The notes beneath the pieces were generated by a model. That model saw only the letters and a list, made by a program, of their open reading frames with translations. It did no database searches and was not told where the DNA came from. From assembly GCA_945861415.1 (NCBI GenBank), contig CAMAUV010000024.1, positions 1 to 64,000 of the forward strand: a DNA stretch of 64,000 nt, read 5' to 3'. A program made the translations under genes and the position numbers. This DNA is from Akkermansia muciniphila (lineage in GTDB: Bacteria; Verrucomicrobiota; Verrucomicrobiia; Verrucomicrobiales; V1-33). Of this stretch, positions 48,055-56,269 are shown piece by piece. The number at the start of each line of letters is the position of its first letter. Within the stretch, counting starts at the first letter, position 1.

Positions 48055-48492
48055 TTATGCGGTCTGGCCCGGCACGGCTTCCCGGAGCGGTCTTGTCAGG
48101 CCTTGTTTGAGTTTGTCGAGCACACCATTCACAAAACGGCCGCTGTCTATGCCGCCAAAACGCTTGGCGATTTCCACGGCTTCATTTATGGCGACAATCG
48201 GTGGCACTTCCGGGCAATGGTGCATTTCGTAAACGGCGACGCGGAGGATGTTCCGGTCGGTGCCGCTGAGCCGGTCCATGCTGAAATTTTCCAGCACTGG
48301 GACGATCATACCGTCAATTTCCTCACGACGTTCGGTGACGCCGCTGTAAAGTTCCTCGGCATGCCGACGCACTGCCTTGTCTGCGCTGTGAAGCTGGAAA
48401 AAGCTCTCCACATCGTGTTCATCCTTTCCGGCAAATTCACTGCTGAAAAGTAATTGTACGGCTGTTTCCCTTCCCTCCCGGCGCTTACTCAT
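48055..48492 (-). CDS. nusB: Transcription antitermination factor NusB
   Basis: 145 residues from ATG 48492 (MSKRREGRETAVQLLF); an in-frame upstream start at 48579 would lie inside ribH and is rejected. NusB features are the basic N-terminal helix RREGRETAVQLLFSSEF, the central RxxIDxxI-like segment, ILRVAVYEM, the hallmark PPIVAINEAVEIAKRFGGIDSGRFVNGVLDKL and the expected length of about 140. NusB with NusE binds boxA and promotes processive rRNA transcription. Its start overlaps the end of ribH by eight bases, indicating translational coupling, a common bacterial ribH-nusB arrangement. Confidence 0.95.
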   Translation of the reverse strand: MSKRREGRETAVQLLFSSEFAGKDEHDVESFFQLHSADKAVRRHAEELYSGVTERREEIDGMIVPVLENFSMDRLSGTDRNILRVAVYEMHHCPEVPPIVAINEAVEIAKRFGGIDSGRFVNGVLDKLKQGLTRPLREAVPGQTA

Positions 48493-48994
48493 CCTCTTCC
48501 TTTTTCGGCGTAGGGTAGGCTGTGTGGAGCTTGGTGAAGAGTTCGGCCATATTGAGCGCGGCTCGGGCAGCCTCGACACCCCGGTTCATCCGGTCTCCAA
48601 AGCAGCGCTCTCGGGCCTCCTGCTCACTGTTGACGTGCAGCACCATGTTGATGACAGGCGTAAGGTGCCGGGTCGCCATTTTCTGCAGTTCATTGGCCAC
48701 GGAGTTGGTAATGATGTCCGCATGACCGGTCTCTCCCCGGATGACCACGCCCAGAGCGATGATAGCGTCCGCATTGGTGTATTGCAGGACGTATTCGGCA
48801 CAGACGGGAATTTCCCACGCGCCCGGCACCCGGAAGAGCGGCACGCTGGCGCTGGGCATAATACTCAGCAGCTCATTTTTCGTCGACTCCAGCAGCCCGG
48901 CCATGCAGGCCTCGTTGTACATACTGGCTACGATAGCGAAGGTTTTGCGCGGGCCGATAAGGCGCGGGCGGCGAGGTAATGTTTGTGAAGCCAT
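48485..48994 (-). CDS. ribH: 6,7-dimethyl-8-ribityllumazine synthase
   Basis: 169 residues. RibH condenses 5-amino-6-ribitylaminouracil with dihydroxybutanone phosphate in riboflavin synthesis, forming icosahedral or pentameric assemblies. Family motifs are FAIVASMYNEACMAGLLEST (substrate pocket), VPGAWEIPVCAEY, LGVVIRGETGHADII (catalytic His in GETGH) and PVINMVLHVNSEQEARER. The usual FGVLTT segment is replaced by INMVLHV, a variation seen in divergent members. No FMN riboswitch-like sequence was recognised in the 106 bases upstream. It overlaps nusB by eight bases. Confidence 0.95.
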   Translation of the reverse strand: MASQTLPRRPRLIGPRKTFAIVASMYNEACMAGLLESTKNELLSIMPSASVPLFRVPGAWEIPVCAEYVLQYTNADAIIALGVVIRGETGHADIITNSVANELQKMATRHLTPVINMVLHVNSEQEARERCFGDRMNRGVEAARAALNMAELFTKLHTAYPTPKKEEDE

Positions 48995-49100
48995 AAGGAA
49001 AAGCGGGTCAAACTATCAAACCGCGGCAGCGGCAGCGCAACAAGGTGTTTTTTAAACCCGGAGTGGAACATTCCCGCGGCCGAACCAGCTCGCGGGCCGC

Positions 49101-50393
49101 TCAGGCAAACACCGCAGACACCGGCTTTCCTCTATTTCCCACACTGAAAGGCCTGCCGCTGGGACTCGTAGCTTCCTTATCAATTGGGAGGCCGGCCGCC
49201 CAGCCGATGGTGGCATGGAGGTCGCCTACGGTCACCGGATCCGAAGCCACTCGCCCTCCGTCGGCATCACTGGCACCGTAGGCAATGCCACGCTTCACTC
49301 CCGCGCCGGCCAGCACAGACGTGAAGGCCAGCGGATGGTGTCCGCGGCCACTACCCTCGAACTGCGGCTTCCGGCCGAACTCCGTGGCCACGACTATCAG
49401 CGTGCTGTCCAGAAGTCCCCTTACTTCGAGATCGCTGATCAGCGCGGCAAAGGCCGTATCAAATTCCGCTCCACGATCCTCCATGCCGCCTTCGATATCC
49501 TTGTGCATGTCCCACCCGCCGCTCTCTACTTCGACGAAGCGCACACCGCCCTCCACAAGGCGGCGGGCCAGCAGGCAGCCCTGACCGAAACGGTTCTGGC
49601 CGTATTTCGTGCGCAGATCGGCGGTCTCTTTGGAAAGGTCAAAAACTTCCAGATCCTTGCCCTTCATGAGGCGGAGTGTGCTCTGGTAAAAGTCATCATA
49701 GGCGCTGACTGCCGGGGCCTTTTGATTGCTGGAAAATTTGGCATCCAGTTCACCCAACATGGCGAGGCGTTTTTCCTGTCGTGCGGCCTCCGCTGATGGC
49801 GTCGAGTTCCTCAGTCCCTCGTCTGGAGCGAGGATGGGCAGCGGACTCATAGTGGCTGGAAAGAATCCGTTTCCGCTGTTGGAGTTGCGATTTACGCACA
49901 CGCTGCTGGGCAGAGTGGGATGGCTGTCCCCGAGATAATGCTGCGCCCAAGCGCCGAGGGTGGGATGTACGATGGTGCCGCGCTTTTCATAACCGGTGCG
50001 CATGAGGTAGCGTGCCGATTCGTGAACACCGACTTTGGCCGTCATGCTGCGTATGACGCAAAGCTTGTTCGCCACTTTTGCTGTGTTAGGCAAATACGAG
50101 GTGACCTGAAAATCAGCGCTCGTCTTCACTGCATCCGCAGGTCCCTTCGAACGGCCGGATTTGGGATCGAAAGTGTCGATGTGGCTCATGCCGCCTGAGA
50201 GCTGTAGCATGATGACTGCCCGGGCAGAGCCAAATCCCGGCGCGCGGCCTCCCGCTGGCACTGGCGATTTAATCTCCACAGCTTTGGCTGCGGAACCGGG
50301 AAGAAAAGGCAGGATGGTCAGCCCAAGGGAAGTGCGGGCGAGCCGCTCTGCAAATGTGCGGCGGGAGAGCTCGTCGCGGAAAAGATCGTTCAT
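49101..50393 (-). CDS. DUF1501 family protein with Tat-type signal
   Basis: 430 residues. SRRTFAERLARTSLG near residue 10 is a twin-arginine type signal. DUF1501 blocks: RAVIMLQLSGGMSHIDTFDPK near 60, ARYLMRTGYEKRGTIVHPTLG near 125, FGQGCLLARRLVEGGVRFVEV near 270, LLDSTLIVVATEFGRKP near 325 and GRGHHPLAFTSVLAGAGVKRG. Last gene of a four-gene minus-strand operon ECF sigma - FecR - DUF1549/DUF1553 - DUF1501; the upstream DUF1549 gene ends 37 bases before this start. It belongs to the alkaline phosphatase/sulfatase-like superfamily with unknown activity. Confidence 0.93.
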   Translation of the reverse strand: MNDLFRDELSRRTFAERLARTSLGLTILPFLPGSAAKAVEIKSPVPAGGRAPGFGSARAVIMLQLSGGMSHIDTFDPKSGRSKGPADAVKTSADFQVTSYLPNTAKVANKLCVIRSMTAKVGVHESARYLMRTGYEKRGTIVHPTLGAWAQHYLGDSHPTLPSSVCVNRNSNSGNGFFPATMSPLPILAPDEGLRNSTPSAEAARQEKRLAMLGELDAKFSSNQKAPAVSAYDDFYQSTLRLMKGKDLEVFDLSKETADLRTKYGQNRFGQGCLLARRLVEGGVRFVEVESGGWDMHKDIEGGMEDRGAEFDTAFAALISDLEVRGLLDSTLIVVATEFGRKPQFEGSGRGHHPLAFTSVLAGAGVKRGIAYGASDADGGRVASDPVTVGDLHATIGWAAGLPIDKEATSPSGRPFSVGNRGKPVSAVFA

Positions 50394-50430
50394 AGCTTGG
50401 ATACCTGGCTGGAGGATTCTGGTAGGAAAA

Positions 50431-52566
50431 TTACTGAATGAAAAGGAACTCTCGGGAATTGAGCAGCACCCACGCTAGATCGGCGGCGCTGAGCTCGCCG
50501 GTCATGGCGGCGGCCGCTTTTTGAGCCTCCTCAGACGATGGGGGTCTGGCGAGGAAGGCATGATAGAGGGCCACAACTGCGTCTTTTGACCCTGCTGCCT
50601 CCGCCAGCACAAAACTTGCACTGGTAGAAATCTCCTGCACCGGACCATTCATGAGCTGGAGGATTTGAGGAACGCTGCCGTCTGTGGTGCCGGTGTCGGC
50701 AACGAGGCGGTCGCTCTGACCAAAGAGTCGCAAAAAGTGGCTCTCAGGCGCCGGTTGCGGCAGTTCGCTCGCGCGGGCCAGCACCATGCCGGAGCGCTGC
50801 GCTGGGATTCTTCCCTCGTAGGCAGATTCCAAAGCGCGGACGTTCACCTTCGCATTGCCTTTATTCTTTTTTCCGCCGCCTTTACTCATCACCACACTGC
50901 TGTCGCGCACCTTTTGCAGCACCGCTTTTACCACTTCCGGTGTGATCTTTCCGTCCGGAAGGTCACCGAGACGCACCTCGTCACCGCGGCGCAGAAACGA
51001 TTGATCAATCCCCGGTCCCTGAGCAAGAGTTAGAATCGAATCCCATGCTTGTTCCGCGGTCATCCGGCGCAACTGCGGCCCTGGAAATCTAAACTTTTTA
51101 AAGTCCTCGGGTTCCGGCGAGGACTGGCGCTGGTAGGCGGCCGTATTGAAAAGAATCCGCTGAAATTCCCGCAAATCAAACTTCGCCTGCCTCATGTAGG
51201 TGGTGATGTGCTGCAGTAGCTCAGGATTGCTGGCTCCTTCCGGGCTGTCGATATCGCTGACGGGTTCCTGCACGGCGATGCCGAACACTTTCTTCCACAT
51301 GCGGTTGGCGATTGCGGTGGCAAAGCGCGGGTTATCCGAGTGCGTCATCCACTTTGCAAACTCATCGCGCAGTGCCGCAGCGTTGGCCGTGTTCACCTTA
51401 CTGATGGAACTGGAGACATCCATACTGCTCCAGTTGATAAGTTCCGGTAGGGCAGGCTGATTTGGCCTCGCGTTATCGTATTTATAGTCCTCGGGAAAAC
51501 GCAGTCTGTTCTGCGGCAGGTCCACGAGGTCGAAGGGATTGGAGCCCAACAGGCGCTGTATCTGACCTTTCTCGACACCTACGAGCCCCTTCTTCGCGAT
51601 GCTGCGGATCTGTTTGAAGCGGTCCTCATGATACCCGTCGGTCGCACCAAAGAACGCAGCCATGCCGTAGAAGTCCTTCTGCGTCCACTCGGCGAAGGGG
51701 TGATCGTGACACTGGGCGCAGGAAACATCCGCGCCGAGGAAAGTGGTGAGCATGTTCGAGACCCCGTCGAGCGGCATCTGCGCGTCCCGCAACAAAAACC
51801 CCGCGGCGCCGTTTTCTGTGAGCCCACCATCAGCCGTGAGCATGTTGCGCACCATTCCGTCCCACGGCCTGTTGATGGCGATTTGGTCCTTTAACCAGTC
51901 CTCGTAGAGATAACTGCGCGCACCTTTCGAGTAATCGTCCTTCACCCGCAGCATGTCCGCGAGGTAATTGAACATGTGCATAGTGTAGCCCGTGGAATTG
52001 AGCAGGGCGTTGATGAGTTTGGCGCGGCGGTCCGGGGATCGGTCAGCGAGGAAATTCTCCGCTTCGGCCTGGGTGGGAATGCGCCCGGTTACGTCCAGAT
52101 AAATGCGCCGCAGGAACTGAGCATCCGTCGTAGTGGCGTTGGGGGCCACAGCGCCGGCCTTGAGTCCGGCATTGATCACCCCGTCCAGTCTGGCCGCTGC
52201 GCGCTCAACCACCTCCTGAGCCATCGCCGGGCGCGGAAGAAGTTCCCGGCAGACCCGGGCGTATTGCTGGTCCCCCGCATTCAGCATGGTGAGCGGAAAG
52301 CGGAACGACTTCCCGGCTTTAGACTCGACTGTCAGAATACCGGATTCGAGCGCAATGAATTTTGCCTCCACGGCAGTTCCCGCAGCATTGGTCCATGTGT
52401 GCCATTCATCAGGCCGTGAGGGCATAGGAGCGCCCGGCGGAACGACTGGTGCGACCTGAGTCCCTGCGGCGCGTGCACGCTTGTTCTTCTTGTTGGCGGG
52501 AGCGGCCATGAGCGCGATTGGTGCCGCGGCCAAAGCGATGGTGAGGAGCAGAATCGAGCGTTTCAT
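50431..52566 (-). CDS. SHD1-like - DUF1549 - DUF1553 exported protein
   Basis: 711 residues with signal peptide (MKRSILLLTIALAAAPIALMAAPA). Residues about 50-110 resemble an SHD1/SLA1-type small beta domain (EWHTWTNAAGTAVEAKFIAL, FPLTMLNAGDQQY). DUF1549 begins at about 145 (FLRRIYLDVTGRIPTQAEAENFLAD) and includes CAQCHDHPF, a CxxCH haem motif. DUF1553 follows (NPRFATAIANRMWKKVFG; RRMTAEQAWDSILTL). No PSCyt1 domain is present, unlike the gene at 15221, so only one haem is predicted. Its start lies 11 bases after the FecR-like gene, so it is probably controlled by the ECF sigma factor encoded in the same operon. Confidence 0.92.
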   Translation of the reverse strand: MKRSILLLTIALAAAPIALMAAPANKKNKRARAAGTQVAPVVPPGAPMPSRPDEWHTWTNAAGTAVEAKFIALESGILTVESKAGKSFRFPLTMLNAGDQQYARVCRELLPRPAMAQEVVERAAARLDGVINAGLKAGAVAPNATTTDAQFLRRIYLDVTGRIPTQAEAENFLADRSPDRRAKLINALLNSTGYTMHMFNYLADMLRVKDDYSKGARSYLYEDWLKDQIAINRPWDGMVRNMLTADGGLTENGAAGFLLRDAQMPLDGVSNMLTTFLGADVSCAQCHDHPFAEWTQKDFYGMAAFFGATDGYHEDRFKQIRSIAKKGLVGVEKGQIQRLLGSNPFDLVDLPQNRLRFPEDYKYDNARPNQPALPELINWSSMDVSSSISKVNTANAAALRDEFAKWMTHSDNPRFATAIANRMWKKVFGIAVQEPVSDIDSPEGASNPELLQHITTYMRQAKFDLREFQRILFNTAAYQRQSSPEPEDFKKFRFPGPQLRRMTAEQAWDSILTLAQGPGIDQSFLRRGDEVRLGDLPDGKITPEVVKAVLQKVRDSSVVMSKGGGKKNKGNAKVNVRALESAYEGRIPAQRSGMVLARASELPQPAPESHFLRLFGQSDRLVADTGTTDGSVPQILQLMNGPVQEISTSASFVLAEAAGSKDAVVALYHAFLARPPSSEEAQKAAAAMTGELSAADLAWVLLNSREFLFIQ

Positions 52567-52577
52567 GGTGGAATCGG

Positions 52578-53912
52578 TTAGGGGACGGAAACAAGGACGC
52601 GGAACTCATCCGAATCTGTATCCGAATTCAGGTTAAAGAAGAGCCGGCGCCCGTCGCGGCTGATGCGGAGCATGTCACGTTCCCCTGGAATCTTTTTGGG
52701 CTTTTCGATGCCGCGCCGCGGCTTATCTCGGTAATGGACCCGGGGGTGGCCCAGTGCTTCATCTGTGGCCTGAAGCAGAGCGCTGTCAGAAATGATTCCG
52801 ATGACAGGCTGGGCAAAGGCGATGCTGCCGCTAATGGTGTGAGGGCCGGGCTCTCCGCCATCAGAGGGGCGGAAGAAGAGCATGTAGCTGCGCAGTTTTT
52901 TACCCTTAGCCAGCAGGTGCGGCCCTTTGGCGACTTTAGCAACCCCTGGTCCGGGGGCAGGCAAAAGATTCACCGCAAAGGTGCCGTCGCTGATAAATCT
53001 CTGGCGCTCCGGCATCAGAAAGAGCCGGGTATCGCTGTGGTAATCGTTCCATTTGTGTTTAGGGCTCGGTACGATGAACTCCACCAGATGCGAGAGGTTA
53101 TCAATGCCAAGGGTCAGAGGCCACAGGTCTTCAAAGCTGCGGGCCGGACGGCCGGGCTGGAGAACGTGAGATTTCCTAGCATGGGCGCGAATAGTGCCGC
53201 CCTGTTCAATGCGCTGCATCTGGCTGCCGCCGGGAGGCATCACATCCACCATGCCTTCCAGCACGGATACAAGGGCTTCGCCGTCAGGCGCTACATCCAC
53301 ACCGAAAACTGTGCCGCGATCCAGCACGGTGAGCGCATCGGTGAACACCGTAAAACCTTTCTCCGGTTCTGAAACTTGAGCGCTGAGCCGGCCCTCATGC
53401 AGCCGGATGTGGCCGGGAGCAGTGAGATCAAACCTTGCGGGTCCCGCGAGGGTGGCGATGGTCCCGTCATGGGCCATGGCGAGGCGGACTGTTCCGGAAG
53501 CGAGCGAGTATGCACCCGGGGCCAACTGACCATCCACCGGCCCATTTTCCCATTCTGCCGCTTCATCGAAAGTGACACTGGCCACAGCACCGGCCTCAAC
53601 ATTCCCCGGACGAAAAATCAGTGTCAACGATCCCGCCACAATGAGGGCAGCGGCCGCAGCGATAGCCCAGCGGAAGCGATAGAGGATTTTGGGCTTCGGT
53701 GCCGATTTCGGCACGGGGGCGTATGCTTCCCGGCGCAGCAGTTCGTTCAGCATGAGGGACCTCATTTGCATTTCTGCAAAAGTCCGGCGCTTCTCTTCAC
53801 TGGTCATCATTTCCACCTCGAGGGCCGCAATTCCCTGTCCGGATAAAGTCCCATCCTGCCAGCGGATCACGCGCTGGAGGAAGTCTTCGGAGGATGTGTC
53901 ATGGTCTTTCAT
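52578..53912 (-). CDS. FecR-like transmembrane regulator (anti-sigma type)
   Basis: 444 residues from ATG 53912, four bases after the ECF stop codon; an in-frame upstream start would overlap the sigma gene. Cytoplasmic N-terminus (FLQRVIRWQDGTLSG, about 1-80), one membrane helix at about 90-110 (FRWAIAAAAALIVAGSLTLIF), then a FecR domain (LASGTVRLAMAHDG, LTVLDRGTVFGVDVAPDGEALVSVLEG). The C-terminal about 200 residues are extra beta-rich sequence ending RLFFNLNSDTDSDEF, possibly a sensory domain. By analogy with ECF/FecR pairs it should bind and regulate the sigma factor from the membrane in response to an envelope signal. Confidence 0.88.
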   Translation of the reverse strand: MKDHDTSSEDFLQRVIRWQDGTLSGQGIAALEVEMMTSEEKRRTFAEMQMRSLMLNELLRREAYAPVPKSAPKPKILYRFRWAIAAAAALIVAGSLTLIFRPGNVEAGAVASVTFDEAAEWENGPVDGQLAPGAYSLASGTVRLAMAHDGTIATLAGPARFDLTAPGHIRLHEGRLSAQVSEPEKGFTVFTDALTVLDRGTVFGVDVAPDGEALVSVLEGMVDVMPPGGSQMQRIEQGGTIRAHARKSHVLQPGRPARSFEDLWPLTLGIDNLSHLVEFIVPSPKHKWNDYHSDTRLFLMPERQRFISDGTFAVNLLPAPGPGVAKVAKGPHLLAKGKKLRSYMLFFRPSDGGEPGPHTISGSIAFAQPVIGIISDSALLQATDEALGHPRVHYRDKPRRGIEKPKKIPGERDMLRISRDGRRLFFNLNSDTDSDEFRVLVSVP

Positions 53913-53916
53913 GGGC

Positions 53917-54429
53917 TCAGTGTTCCTCTGCGGCGAGGCGTTGTTTAACGCAATCGCCAAGGATTTTGTGAATGCGCGCGAGCGCCTGGTAAATGGTATT
54001 GAGCTGGCGCCCCATGCTCTCCGCCACCGCGGCGCCAGCACGACCTTCAAAATAGCGCAGCCGTACGATTTCCTGATTATTGGGCGTCAGTCGCTCAAGG
54101 CACTTCCGCAGCGCTTCCATCGCCGGCGACCCGGTGTCATCAGCAACCGGCCAGACGGGCTCAAGGGCGGCCAGCATCTCTTCGCTGAGCCCCACCACTT
54201 TTCCGTCCCGAGACCGGAGCACATCAATGCCACAACGGCGACCAGTGAGACGCGCCCAGTTCATCAGGTGCTGAGGCGACTCGTATTCCGCGGCCCGCGC
54301 CACAGCCTTAACGCAGACATCCTGATAAATGTCCTCGGCGATATGAAAATCCCGCGTCACCGACGAAATGAAGCCCACCAGCGCGAGACGTTCGCGCAGC
54401 AGGCAGGCAGTGATTTCTTCGGCGGTCAT
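53917..54429 (-). CDS. ECF-type RNA polymerase sigma factor
   Basis: 170 residues. Region 2 is visible as LVGFISSVTRDFHIAEDIYQDVCVKAV (region 2.2 DIYQDV) and HLMNWARLTGRRCGIDVLRSR (2.4-like). Region 4 is LERLTPNNQEIVRLRYFEGRAGAAVAESMG followed by QLNTIYQALARIHKIL, the helix-turn-helix for the -35 element. Length fits the ECF family. First gene of the ECF-FecR-DUF1549/1553-DUF1501 operon, so it likely directs RNA polymerase to this operon and possibly to the similar DUF clusters in the first 25 kb. No -35/-10 could be matched with confidence in front of it. Confidence 0.92.
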   Translation of the reverse strand: MTAEEITACLLRERLALVGFISSVTRDFHIAEDIYQDVCVKAVARAAEYESPQHLMNWARLTGRRCGIDVLRSRDGKVVGLSEEMLAALEPVWPVADDTGSPAMEALRKCLERLTPNNQEIVRLRYFEGRAGAAVAESMGRQLNTIYQALARIHKILGDCVKQRLAAEEH

Positions 54430-54494
54430 GGTTACGCAACATACTGCGGCCAGAGTGCCGAAGACTCGACAACAAATTTTCCGCGGCCGCGTGG

Positions 54495-55160
54495 TTATTT
54501 GGCGGCCACGGGTATCACTTCCACATCGTCGAACTGCACGGGGAGTTCAGCATAGGGCGTAGCCCAGACCGACGCCTTCCCTTGCCCTACTGCATCTGCG
54601 GACGCGTATTTAACCGAAGGCTGCTCGGGGCGCGGCTGACCTTCGGCCCAGACCCGGCCGTCAATGGTGGCGGATTTACCGTCAGCCGAGGGCGTGAGAT
54701 TGATTTCGACCCAGACCCACGTGCCGCTCTTCCAATCCAGGGGGGCGCTGGCCACTGTTTCCTCCTTCTCCACGTTGCGTACAATTTCGATGGTTTTGGA
54801 GGCCGGCATGAGCATCAATCGCGGGCCGCTCACCCCGTGGAGGCCGACTCCAAATCTGGGCTGCGTGCGGCGCTTGCCGGCGGCTTTGATTTTGGCTTTT
54901 ACCCGGGCACCTCCTTTGACGGATTTCCCAAGAAGCACTCCACCGTCGATGATTGGCTGGCCGGCCAGTTCGAGCACTTTGTTTTCCCCGTCTGCGACGA
55001 TGCTGAACTTTGCCTCCTGGTCTGTGGGCATGAGTTCATCTGGCACGGGGCCAGCCGCGAGTGCCTGAAAGTCAAATTTCTGTTCCGCAGGTGTGATCGC
55101 CTCTTGGGCGGTGACCAGAGTGGAAAAAGCAAGGGCTGCAAGAATGCGCGGGAGTGTCAT
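54495..55160 (-). CDS. Secreted concanavalin A-like (LamG/DUF1080-type) protein
   Basis: 221 residues from ATG 55160 (MTLPRILAALAFSTLVTAQE signal); the longer in-frame start at 55250 adds non-signal residues. The body shows a beta-sandwich pattern: KFSIVADGENKVLELAGQP, GGARVKAKIKAAGKRR, FGVGLHGVSGPRLML, DWKSGTWVWVEINLTP, ending VQFDDVEVIPV. This resembles the lectin/glucanase-like domains (DUF1080-like) common in PVC bacteria, typically binding or acting on carbohydrates. No catalytic acidic pair is obvious. It ends 66 bases before the ECF gene start on the same strand. Confidence 0.65.
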   Translation of the reverse strand: MTLPRILAALAFSTLVTAQEAITPAEQKFDFQALAAGPVPDELMPTDQEAKFSIVADGENKVLELAGQPIIDGGVLLGKSVKGGARVKAKIKAAGKRRTQPRFGVGLHGVSGPRLMLMPASKTIEIVRNVEKEETVASAPLDWKSGTWVWVEINLTPSADGKSATIDGRVWAEGQPRPEQPSVKYASADAVGQGKASVWATPYAELPVQFDDVEVIPVAAK

Positions 55161-55256
55161 AAAGGAGGCGATAGGAACTGTAGCCGCGGAGATTGCGGAA
55201 AAATCCAAGTAGTAGGGCCGGGCAGTCTGCGAGCGGTTTTTCTCCTGCACAGAAAG

Positions 55257-56192
55257 TTAGAGCCCGAAGGCTTTTTCCATCTGCTGGCGCACAGTGGTCA
55301 GGCGCTTCACATCGCCGCCGCCCACTTCCGCCGTCGTCCAGCCAGTCCAGCCGATGTCTGAGATGGCCTTGCGCACCTGATCCCAAGGGAGGTCGTCGTT
55401 TTCGCCGGTGATGTCCGCCCAGTCTTGTTTAGCGCGGCTGTAGCCCTTCAGGTCGAACTTAACTGCCCGGGGCCCAAATGCCCTAAGCCACTCGCCCGGC
55501 TGACCATACTTCCAGTGGTTCCCGATGTCGTAATACTGTCCCACCCACGGACTCTGGAAGCTGTCGATGAATCTGATAAATCGCTCCGGCGTCTGCTCCG
55601 GGGGCTTGTCATGGTCATAGTGCATCTTGTTCCAGACGTTTTCAAAAAGGATGCGCTGCCCCAGCGAGGCGGCGAGCGGGATGCTTTTTTTGATCTCAAC
55701 CCGGCAGCGCTCTTCAATTTCCGGTTCCGGTCCGTCCCCGGCCTGGCCGATGACAATCAGGATGGCGCTGCCGCCAGCCGCGTGAGAAACGCGGAGACAG
55801 TGGTCCATGTTTGCGCGGGCCTTGGCGCGGGTCTCTGGATTGGGATCCGTGAGCCGGACACCCCAGTGCGTGTGATTTATCGCATTGTGGACAAACACGC
55901 CGCTTTGCTTCACGGCATCGCGCACCTGCTCTGGAGTCACCCCACCGGCTTCGTCAAAATCCACACCGTCGAATCCGGCCTCGGCAGCCATGCTGAGACG
56001 CTGGGCGATGGTGAGCTTTTCCTCTCCGCGCTTGTGGGAGATCATGCCCATCTTGCACGAAAGGAGCACCGGCCGGGAAGAGCGCGGTTTAACGACTGGC
56101 TCAGGAGCACTAGAGGCTGTTGTCTCCGCGGCAGCAACATTGGCGGCAGGCAGCGAGAGAGCAGAGGCGGAAAGAAAGGAGCGTCTATTCAT
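55257..56192 (-). CDS. Sugar phosphate isomerase/epimerase-like TIM barrel, exported
   Basis: 311 residues from ATG 56192, giving MNRRSFLSASALSLP, a Tat-type signal; an upstream in-frame start at 56225 is less likely. The xylose-isomerase-like (AP endonuclease 2) TIM barrel is indicated by LSMAAEAGFDGVDFDEAG, GVFVHNAINHTHWG, ILFENVWNKMHYD (Glu metal ligand), VGQYYDIGNHWKYG (Asp, His) and VKFDLKGY, ending GWTGWTTAEVGGG. Glu, Asp, His and the final Glu fit a divalent-metal site. Such Tat-exported members are frequent in Planctomycetes and Verrucomicrobia; substrate unknown, probably a sugar or sugar derivative. Confidence 0.85.
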   Translation of the reverse strand: MNRRSFLSASALSLPAANVAAAETTASSAPEPVVKPRSSRPVLLSCKMGMISHKRGEEKLTIAQRLSMAAEAGFDGVDFDEAGGVTPEQVRDAVKQSGVFVHNAINHTHWGVRLTDPNPETRAKARANMDHCLRVSHAAGGSAILIVIGQAGDGPEPEIEERCRVEIKKSIPLAASLGQRILFENVWNKMHYDHDKPPEQTPERFIRFIDSFQSPWVGQYYDIGNHWKYGQPGEWLRAFGPRAVKFDLKGYSRAKQDWADITGENDDLPWDQVRKAISDIGWTGWTTAEVGGGDVKRLTTVRQQMEKAFGL

Positions 56193-56269
56193 AGCAAATA
56201 GTAGGTGAGCATGCAGGGGCCGCAAGGCCCAAACAATTCCATAAACGAGAATTAATCACACTTCCCCGC

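Noticed and set aside
48995-49100. FMN riboswitch upstream of ribH
   Set aside because: No conserved FMN aptamer core was recognised in the leader; ribH is probably not riboswitch-controlled here.
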